This document shows, piece after piece, positions 58,393-64,000 of a stretch of DNA of 64,000 bases. The notes beneath the pieces are model-generated. The model ran no database searches, was not told the DNA's origin, and was given only the letters and a program-made list of their open reading frames with translations. Source of the DNA: Agromyces salentinus (GTDB lineage: Bacteria; Actinomycetota; Actinomycetes; Actinomycetales; Microbacteriaceae); contig NZ_WBIR01000016.1 of the NCBI RefSeq assembly GCF_009749395.1, positions 50,435-114,434 on the forward strand. Direction: 5' to 3'. Made by a program: the position numbers and the translations under genes. Numbering within the stretch: position 1 is the first letter of the stretch; every line of letters begins with the position of its first letter.

Positions 58393-59357
58393 GCGCCGAG
58401 TCTGCCACCGTCGGGCGCGGGCCGCGCGGCGAGTCCCGCCGCGAACTCCAGCACGCACAGGGCCGCGAGCCGCACCGTGCGCTGGTCTGCGGCATCCGTG
58501 GTCGCATCGATCTCGACGAGGTCGGCGCTCCGCACCCGGAGATCGGATGCCGCGGCGCGGACCAGGGCTCGCAGCTCCCAGGCGGCGAGGCCGCCGGGCA
58601 CCGAAGCCGGGCACGCGGGGGCGACGGAGCGGTCGCACACGTCGACGTCGACGTCGAGATGCACCGGCCCGCCGGCCGCGCCGGCGACGGCGAGCGCCTC
58701 GGCCATCACGTCGGCGGGCGATCGCCGGTGCAACTCGTCGCGGTGGATCACCGTGATGCCGAGGTCGGCCGCCCGCCTCGCGTAGGCGGCGGAGTTCGCG
58801 AAATCGGCGATGCCGACCTGCACGATGCGCGCGGGATCGAGTCCGGCCTCGATGAGCCGGCGCACCGGCGAGCCGTTCGAGACGCCGTCGCGAAGATCGT
58901 GGTGCGCGTCGATCGTGACGAGCCCCGCGGTGCCCAGTCCGTCTCCCCAAGCCCCGAGCGCCGTGGCGACCGTGACGGAGTTGTCGCCGCCGAGCGCCAT
59001 GACGGCATGCGACCGCTCGAGCAACGTGGCCATGGCGGCGCGGGTCCGCCCCTCGCCCTCCGCGCCGTCGGGCTCGTGGATGTCGCCCGCGTCGGCGATC
59101 ACGAGGTCCACGAGGTCGCGGATGCCCAGCCCGCCGGCATCTCCGCTCGTTCGGTCGGGCATGAGCGCCGGGCTGTAGCGACGCAGCGCCTCGCGGATCG
59201 CGGTCGGCGTCGCATGCGCGTTCGTCGGCGAGAGCGAGGTGCGCCAGGCCGGCACGCCGAGCAGCAAGAGATCCACGGATGCCGCGGCCGTCAGCTCGTC
59301 GAGGGCCGGCCACGCTCCGGCTCGGGGCCATTCGGGGTCATGCGAAAGCGTCGGCAT
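58389..59357 (-). CDS. hutG: arginase-family hydrolase, probable formimidoylglutamase
   Basis: A 322-residue manganese enzyme of the ureohydrolase family. Metal ligands: GGDNS (123-127), DAHHD (150-154) and LDVDVDVCD near residue 245. The first motif is GGDN rather than the GGDH of arginase, a pattern I recall from actinobacterial formimidoylglutamases. The predicted reaction is N-formimidoyl-glutamate to glutamate and formamide, the step after HutI. The gene is ~17 kb from hutUI, but a palindrome like those at hutH and hutU ends 56 bases before its ATG, so it probably belongs to the same regulon. Agmatinase or arginase remain alternatives. Confidence 0.8.
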   Translation of the reverse strand: MPTLSHDPEWPRAGAWPALDELTAAASVDLLLLGVPAWRTSLSPTNAHATPTAIREALRRYSPALMPDRTSGDAGGLGIRDLVDLVIADAGDIHEPDGAEGEGRTRAAMATLLERSHAVMALGGDNSVTVATALGAWGDGLGTAGLVTIDAHHDLRDGVSNGSPVRRLIEAGLDPARIVQVGIADFANSAAYARRAADLGITVIHRDELHRRSPADVMAEALAVAGAAGGPVHLDVDVDVCDRSVAPACPASVPGGLAAWELRALVRAAASDLRVRSADLVEIDATTDAADQRTVRLAALCVLEFAAGLAARPAPDGGRLGA

Positions 59358-59412
59358 GCCTGAACGCTACCGAGCGCACCCGTCGTCGATCGAGGGGCCC
59401 GACGCACCCGCC

Positions 59413-59428
59413 GTCTGCGATCCCGGAC
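59413..59428. promoter_or_regulatory. predicted hut operator, hutG copy
   Basis: GTCTGCGATCCCGGAC matches the hutH site at 14 of 16 positions and the hutU palindrome at 13 of 16. It ends 56 bases from the hutG ATG, the same distance as in hutH. TAGCGT lies six bases before the hutG ATG, so the message may be leaderless. Confidence 0.65.
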
Positions 59429-59461
59429 GCCACCGGCGGCCCGGCCGGGACTCGACCCCCG

Positions 59462-60457
59462 TCACGCGGTGAGTGCCGCGAGCAGCTCCCGCTCCTTCGC
59501 CGGCGAGAGCCCCGCGCCGCGCTCACGATCGAGGCCCTGCTCCCGCTCCCACTCGAGCGTCTCGGCCAGGAGCTGTTCGAGGGGGCGCAGGCCCAGCCCC
59601 TCCCGCTTCGCGGCCGCGTTCGACCGGTCCATGAACGCGTTCCACTCCGGATCCGCGATCCAGAGCGGGAGCGAGTCCGGGCCCGACCACTCGGCGACGC
59701 CCTGCTCGGCGAGCCAGGCGGTGTCCACGGCGACGACCTCCCCCTCGTACCCGGCGACCGCCCTCGAGGCGTCGAGCCACGCGCCGAACGTGACGCGGTC
59801 CCCGACCGCGTTGAGGGCGCCGACGAGTCCGCGCTCGGCGGAGTCCAACGTGAAGCGCACGAGGTCGTCGACGTGGACTGCCTCCGCCGCCGCATCGAGC
59901 ACGTCGGGTACGAGCACCGGACCGCCGTCGCGCACCGCCCGTGCCATCCGCGCCACCCAGTAGCCGCTTCGCCCGGAGGTGTCGCCCGGTCCCGCGATGA
60001 GCCCGGGCCGGATGGCGAGGAACCGGTCGGCGAGCGCGTCGCGATACGCGAGCTCGATCGCCGACTTCGCCTCGCCGTACGTCTCAGGGGTCGAGTCGTC
60101 GTCTTCGAGCGGGGGCAGCAGCGCCGCAGACTCGTCTGCGCCCGGCTCGTCGTGCCTCGCGTACACGTTGCACGAGGAGATGAAGGTCCAGTGCCGCGAC
60201 GCGTCGCCGAGCGCCTGGGCAGCTCGTCGCGCGTAACCCGGTTGACGGGTGACATCGATGACGGCGTCCCAGGTCCGCCCGGCGACGGCGTCGTACGCGT
60301 CGGGCTTCGACCGGTCGGCGCGGACGAGTTCCGCGCCGTCGGCCACGGCCCCGGCCTCTCCCCTGGCGAGGCAGGTGACCCGGTGTCCGCGGGCCACCCC
60401 CTCGGCTGCCAGCGTCCGTCCGAGCCATTGCGTGCCACCGAGTACGAGCAGGTCCAT
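59462..60457 (-). CDS. NAD-dependent epimerase/dehydratase (extended SDR)
   Basis: A 331-residue Rossmann oxidoreductase, probably an epimerase or reductase acting on a nucleotide sugar or similar. The nucleotide motif is GGTQWLG (7-13), with the catalytic pair YGEAK; DVLDAAAEAVHVDDLVRF and GVLNAVGD-type GALNAVGDRVTFG are the substrate-domain features of atypical extended SDRs. It starts at ATG 60457 on the minus strand and stands alone between hutG and fdhD. Substrate cannot be inferred; the adjacent gene fdhD is divergent and unrelated in function. Confidence 0.82.
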   Translation of the reverse strand: MDLLVLGGTQWLGRTLAAEGVARGHRVTCLARGEAGAVADGAELVRADRSKPDAYDAVAGRTWDAVIDVTRQPGYARRAAQALGDASRHWTFISSCNVYARHDEPGADESAALLPPLEDDDSTPETYGEAKSAIELAYRDALADRFLAIRPGLIAGPGDTSGRSGYWVARMARAVRDGGPVLVPDVLDAAAEAVHVDDLVRFTLDSAERGLVGALNAVGDRVTFGAWLDASRAVAGYEGEVVAVDTAWLAEQGVAEWSGPDSLPLWIADPEWNAFMDRSNAAAKREGLGLRPLEQLLAETLEWEREQGLDRERGAGLSPAKERELLAALTA

Positions 60458-60571
60458 GGCGCCATCCCACCACAGGCCGGATGCCGCTGTCCCGCGTGTT
60501 CACGGAGCGCGAACCGATCACTTCGGCTCGGATCGCCTCCCCTGCACGGGCCGGCGTGATAGGCAGGAGGC

Positions 60572-61477
60572 ATGGGCAGGATCACCGCGCGGACGCGGGT
60601 CACACGAATCACGGTCGGCGGCCGGACGTCCCATCGGGACGACGTGCTCGCCGTCGAAGAACCACTCGAGATCCGCGTGGGCCGCACTCCGCTCGCCGTC
60701 ACGATGCGCACGCCCGGGCACGACATCGACCTCGCCGTCGGCTTCCTGGTCTCCGAGGGCGTCATCTCCCGCGGCGACCAGGTCGCCGCGGCCATCCACT
60801 GCGCCGGTCCCGACGGCGAGAACACCTACAACGTCCTCGACCTGACACTGGCTCCGGGGGTTTCCCAGCCGGATGCCTCGCTGCAGCGCAACCTCACCGT
60901 GACGAGTTCGTGCGGGGTCTGCGGCAAGGCCAGCATCGATGCGGTGCACACGCGCACGTCGTACCCGGTCGATGACGACCTGACCATCGGCGCGGAGCAG
61001 CTCATCACCTTCCCCGAGCGGCTGCGCGCCGGACAGGAGATCTTCGAGAGAACCGGCGGTCTCCACGCGGCCGCGCTCTTCGACGGTCGCACGGGGGAGT
61101 TGATCGTGCTCCGGGAGGACGTCGGCCGGCACAATGCCGTCGACAAGGTGATCGGCTGGGCCGCGCGCGAGGGGATGCTCCCGCTTCGCGGCATGGTCCT
61201 GCAGGTGTCCGGGCGCACGAGCTTCGAGCTCACGCAGAAGGCCTCCATGGCCGGGATTCCCGTCCTCGCCGCGGTCTCCGCTCCGTCCTCCCTCGCGGTC
61301 GAGCATGCGCGCGACGCGGGCATCACGCTGATCGGGTTCCTGCGCGGCAGTTCGATGGTCGTGTACTCGCGCCCCGAGCGCGTGCTCGATGCACCGACGC
61401 CACCAACCACGGCCACCGTCGCGGCGACGGCGACGGCGACGGCGACGGCCACGGCAACGGCGACGGCCCGCTCGTGA
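60572..61477 (+). CDS. fdhD: formate dehydrogenase sulfurtransferase FdhD
   Basis: Passes sulfur from IscS-type donors to the molybdenum cofactor of FdhF-like enzymes and is essential for them. The 301-residue protein has the sulfur-transfer Cys pair C114 and C117 in SSCGVCGKAS, GHDIDLAVGFLVSEGV, HAAALFD, REDVGRHNAVDKVIG and SGRTSFELTQKASMAGIP. The C-terminus ends in a Thr-Ala repeat that is not part of the family fold. AGGAGG lies only one base from the ATG, so the start is approximate. The stop overlaps the oxidoreductase GTG (61474-61477), coupling synthesis to its client. Confidence 0.93.
   Translation: MGRITARTRVTRITVGGRTSHRDDVLAVEEPLEIRVGRTPLAVTMRTPGHDIDLAVGFLVSEGVISRGDQVAAAIHCAGPDGENTYNVLDLTLAPGVSQPDASLQRNLTVTSSCGVCGKASIDAVHTRTSYPVDDDLTIGAEQLITFPERLRAGQEIFERTGGLHAAALFDGRTGELIVLREDVGRHNAVDKVIGWAAREGMLPLRGMVLQVSGRTSFELTQKASMAGIPVLAAVSAPSSLAVEHARDAGITLIGFLRGSSMVVYSRPERVLDAPTPPTTATVAATATATATATATATARS
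61430..61472. repeat. GCGACG/ACGGCG hexanucleotide repeat at the 3' end of fdhD
   Basis: About seven imperfect six-base units (mostly GGCGAC) encode alternating Thr-Ala at the C-terminus of FdhD. Six-base slippage keeps the frame but changes tail length. Confidence 0.75.
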
Positions 61478-63753
61478 CCGGGCCGGCGGGCGAGTATCCC
61501 GACCTCGAGGTCGGCCATCCGAAGGAGTGGGCCGTCGGGGTGCCGGGCATCGTGCACTCGATGGAGCCCGCGCTCGCGAAGATGGGCGTCTCGCGCACCA
61601 CCCGGCTCGCGCTCGCGATCAACCAGCGCGACGGCTTCGACTGCATGAGCTGCGCCTGGCCCGACCCGGCGCATCGCAACGTGCTCGAGTTCTGCGAGAA
61701 CGGCATGAAGGCCACCACCTGGGAGGCGACGCCCATCACGGTGCCGCGCTCGTTCTGGGCCGAGAACTCCCTCACCTCGCTCCTCTACCGCAGCGAGCAC
61801 TGGCTCGGGCAGCAGGGACGACTGACCGAACCCGTGCACAAGCCGGCCGGCTCCGATCACTACGAGCCGATCGCGTGGGATGCCGCGTTCGCACTCATCG
61901 CGCAGCGACTCGACGCGCTGGACTCACCAGACCGGGCCGCCTTCTACACGAGCGGGCGCGCCTCGAACGAAGCCGCCTTCCTGTATCAGCTCTTCGTACG
62001 CGCGTTCGGCACGAACAACCTGCCCGACTGCTCGAACATGTGCCACGAGTCGACCGGCACCGCGCTCACCTCGACGATCGGCGTCGGCAAGTCGACGATC
62101 GCGTACGACGACTTCGCGAAGGCCGACCTCGTGATCGTGATGGGCCAGAACCCGGGCACGAACCATCCCAGGATGCTCACCGCCCTCGAGGAGACGAAGC
62201 GCAACGGCGGGCGCGTCGTCTCGGTCAACGTGCTCCCCGAGGCGGGCCTCGTCCGATACAAGAATCCGCAGCGCGTCCGCGGCATCCTCGGCAAGGGCAC
62301 GGTCATCGCCGACCGCTTCCTGCAGATCCGGTCGGGCGGCGACATGGCGCTCCTGCAGGCGGTGTCCAAGCGCGTGCTCGACGCCGAGGATGCGGCGCCG
62401 GGCACCGTCCTCGACCACGGGTTCCTGGCGGAGCACACCATCGGCCTCGACGCCCTCCGCGCACACCTCGCCGAGCTCGACGAGTCCGCCGTGCTCGCCG
62501 CCACCGGGCTCACCGCTGACGAGATCGACGGCCTGGCCGCCGACTACCTCGCCGCCGACCGCGTGATCATCACCTGGGCCATGGGCCTCACCCAGCACAA
62601 GAAGGGCGTGGCGACGATCAAGGAGATCGTCAACCTCCTCCTCCTGCGCGGCAACATCGGCCGGCCGGGAGCCGGCGCCTCGCCCATCCGCGGCCACTCC
62701 AACGTCCAGGGCGATCGCACGATGGGCATCTGGGAACGGATGCCCGAGCGATTCCTCGCCGCGCTCGAACGCGAGTTCGGATTCCCCGTCCCCCGCAGGC
62801 ACGGCGCCGATGCACTCCAGACGGTGCACGGGCTCCGCGACGGCGACATCGACGTCTTCGTCGCGCTCGGCGGCAACTTCGTGGGGGCGATCTCCGACAC
62901 GGCCGCGGCCGAGGCCGCGATGCGCGGGGCGAAGCTGACCGTGCAGGTGTCGACCAAGCTCAATCGCTCGCATGTGGTCACGGGGGAGGAGGCGATCATC
63001 CTTCCGACGCTCGGGCGTACCGAGATCGACGTCCAGGCGGGCGTCCCGCAGTTCGTCTCCGTCGAGGACAGCGTCTGCGCCGTGCACGCCAGCCATGGGG
63101 CGATCCCACCCGTCGCGCCCGGCCTCCTCTCCGAGGTGGCCATCGTCTGCCGCCTCGCCGCCGCAACCCTCGAAGGACGAGCGGATGTCCCGTGGTCGGC
63201 GTTCGAGGAGGACTACGACCTGATCCGCGACCGGATCTCCCGCGTGGTTCCGGGCTTCGAGTCGTACAACGTCGACGTGCGACGGAAGGGCGGATTCGTC
63301 CTCCCGAACGGCCCGCGCGACGAACGCAGGTTTGACACCGCGAGCGGCCGCGCGGAGTTCACGGTGAGCGCACTCGAGCATCTGGAGCGACCCCCCGGCC
63401 GGCTCATCCTGCAGACCCTCCGGTCTCACGACCAGTTCAACACGACGATCTACAGTCTCGACGATCGCTACCGCGGCATCCGGAAGGGCCGCGACGTGGT
63501 GTTCGTGCACCCCGACGACCTCGCGGAGCTCGGCCTCGCCGACGGCGACCGCGTCGACGTCATCAGTGAGTGGCCCGGACAGGCCGACCGGATCCTCCCC
63601 GACCAGCGGGTCGTCGCCTACCCGACCGCTCGAGGCTGCACGGCGGCCTACTATCCCGAGGCGAACGTGCTGGTGCCGCTCGAGAGCGCAGCCGAGGAAT
63701 CCAACACGCCCGTCTCGAAGGCCGTGATCGTCCGGCTCGAGCGCCGCTCCTGA
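61474..63753 (+). CDS. FdhF/YdeP-family molybdopterin oxidoreductase
   Basis: A 759-residue molybdo-bis-pyranopterin enzyme of the YdeP/FdhF branch. Cys57, Cys60 and Cys74 (CMSC...FCENG) probably bind a 4Fe-4S cluster. SNMCHESTG (C190 region) lies where formate dehydrogenases carry Cys or Sec; no in-frame UGA is present, so no selenocysteine is involved. GQNPGTNHPRM, RGNIGRPGAGASPIRGHSNVQGDR and the C-terminal NTTIYSLDDRYRGI and TARGCTAAYYPEANVLVP (cofactor-binding) are family markers. The GTG start overlaps the fdhD stop. YdeP relatives are tied to acid resistance; formate oxidation is not proven. Confidence 0.92.
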   Translation: MTGPAGEYPDLEVGHPKEWAVGVPGIVHSMEPALAKMGVSRTTRLALAINQRDGFDCMSCAWPDPAHRNVLEFCENGMKATTWEATPITVPRSFWAENSLTSLLYRSEHWLGQQGRLTEPVHKPAGSDHYEPIAWDAAFALIAQRLDALDSPDRAAFYTSGRASNEAAFLYQLFVRAFGTNNLPDCSNMCHESTGTALTSTIGVGKSTIAYDDFAKADLVIVMGQNPGTNHPRMLTALEETKRNGGRVVSVNVLPEAGLVRYKNPQRVRGILGKGTVIADRFLQIRSGGDMALLQAVSKRVLDAEDAAPGTVLDHGFLAEHTIGLDALRAHLAELDESAVLAATGLTADEIDGLAADYLAADRVIITWAMGLTQHKKGVATIKEIVNLLLLRGNIGRPGAGASPIRGHSNVQGDRTMGIWERMPERFLAALEREFGFPVPRRHGADALQTVHGLRDGDIDVFVALGGNFVGAISDTAAAEAAMRGAKLTVQVSTKLNRSHVVTGEEAIILPTLGRTEIDVQAGVPQFVSVEDSVCAVHASHGAIPPVAPGLLSEVAIVCRLAAATLEGRADVPWSAFEEDYDLIRDRISRVVPGFESYNVDVRRKGGFVLPNGPRDERRFDTASGRAEFTVSALEHLERPPGRLILQTLRSHDQFNTTIYSLDDRYRGIRKGRDVVFVHPDDLAELGLADGDRVDVISEWPGQADRILPDQRVVAYPTARGCTAAYYPEANVLVPLESAAEESNTPVSKAVIVRLERRS

Positions 63754-63813
63754 GCCGCGCCTCACTCGGCAGGCCAGGCCTGCTGCGATTCGGATGTCGC
63801 CGTGAAACGACGA

Positions 63814-63838
63814 AAGCCACCCGGAGTCCGGGTGGCTT
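63814..63838 (+). terminator. 11-bp stem hairpin after the molybdoenzyme gene
   Basis: AAGCCACCCGG and CCGGGTGGCTT pair perfectly around AGT, 60 bases past the stop. It faces the rRNA terminator head-on and shares its GCCACCC/GGGTGGC core. Confidence 0.75.
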
Positions 63839-63885
63839 ACTCGACTGGCTGAAGCGAGCGCTTCGCCCGCATCGTCTGTTAAATG

Positions 63886-63918
63886 CAGGAAGGCCACCCC
63901 GTTGGGGTGGCCTTCCTG
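63886..63918 (-). terminator. rRNA operon terminator
   Basis: CAGGAAGGCCACCCC and GGGGTGGCCTTCCTG form a perfect 15-bp stem with a 3-nt loop. On the minus strand it is followed by CATTTAA. Its place 8 bases after the 5S rRNA 3' end fits an rrn terminator. Confidence 0.88.
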
Positions 63919-63926
63919 GAATGGTT

Positions 63927-64000
63927 GTCCGGCGGTGTCCTACTCTCCCACAGGGTCCCCCCTGCAGTACCATCGGCGCTGCGAGTCTTAGCTTCCGGGT
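63927..64000 (-). rRNA. rrf: 5S ribosomal RNA, 3' part (gene runs off the right edge)
   Basis: Read on the minus strand the last bases give CCCGGAAGCTAAG, GCGCCGATGGTACTGCAGGG and GTGGGAGAGTAGGACACCGCC, the conserved 3' two-thirds of bacterial 5S rRNA. The 3' end is placed at about 63927 (CGCCGGACA). It implies that 16S and 23S genes lie beyond the window and that the rRNA operon points toward these genes. Confidence 0.95.

Noticed and set aside
62030..62050. Possible selenocysteine codon in the FdhF-like protein
   Set aside because: The position corresponding to Sec/Cys is a normal TGC (Cys190), and there is no in-frame TGA.
61924..63897. A 657-codon minus-strand frame opposite the molybdoenzyme
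   Set aside because: Antisense by-product; the plus-strand frame contains the Fe-S and cofactor motifs and is coupled to fdhD.

Overview
This window comes from a high-GC Gram-positive bacterium, most probably an actinobacterium of the family Microbacteriaceae (Agromyces- or Microbacterium-like). The signs are strongly GC-biased codon use, ATGA/GTGA stop-start coupling, GTG and TTG starts, an actinobacterial HutH with a Cys-Ser-Gly cofactor triad, a SigK/RskA/fasciclin module, and a very frequent 9-mer GGATGCCGC/GCGGCATCC that I associate with this family. The family call is inference; I could not run a search.

Layout. 1-4.1 kb (minus): end of an aromatic-acid/phenylacetate-type beta-oxidation operon (3-hydroxyacyl-CoA dehydrogenase, enoyl-CoA hydratase, 3-oxoadipyl-CoA thiolase) plus an MHS-type permease; both promoter regions carry a similar TetR/PaaR-like operator. 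4.2-17 kb (minus): two WxL/DUF916-like surface proteins, then three very large exported glycoside hydrolases (GH110-like beta-helix; a GH30-ricin-GH43 double enzyme; GH95 with a ricin domain), which fit attack on type II arabinogalactan. The set sits behind two tandem LacI-type palindromes and a small coupled leader ORF. 17-25.5 kb: a DHA2 exporter with a divergent HxlR regulator, a collagen-stalk membrane protein, a DEAD-box helicase with a long repetitive charged N-terminal region, an alpha/beta hydrolase and a YihY-type membrane protein.

25.6-34.2 kb: small membrane proteins (one DUF4383), a fasciclin lipoprotein divergent from sigK-rskA, an MFS exporter, a cupin, an ABM-domain membrane protein, a membrane-anchored HEVGH protein and a DedA protein. 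34.2-41.8 kb: histidine utilisation (IclR regulator, hutH, hutU, hutI) interrupted by an M23 peptidase gene; hutG lies 17 kb further on, and a shared 16-bp palindrome ties hutH, hutU and hutG together.

42.1-63.8 kb: mostly a molybdenum neighbourhood: a DUF6510/ferredoxin-reductase/sulfite-oxidase-like unit, moeA-mobA-DUF6457, moaE and a moaC-mogA fusion, a second moeA, a HTH-TOBE regulator with modABC, and fdhD with a YdeP/FdhF-like oxidoreductase. Between them lie a TetR-controlled MMPL (fused to a degenerate ABC ATPase domain) and YhgE/Pip pair, a SixA-type phosphatase with hutG, and an NAD-dependent epimerase. The right edge enters an rRNA operon (3' part of 5S rRNA, minus strand).

I found no insertion sequence, integrase, CRISPR array or tRNA gene. 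The most interesting material is the predicted hut regulon with its displaced hutG, the arabinogalactan hydrolase set with its shared C-terminal domain, the paired SigK-type promoters, the MMPL-pseudo-ABC fusion, and a foldback insertion inside hutI.
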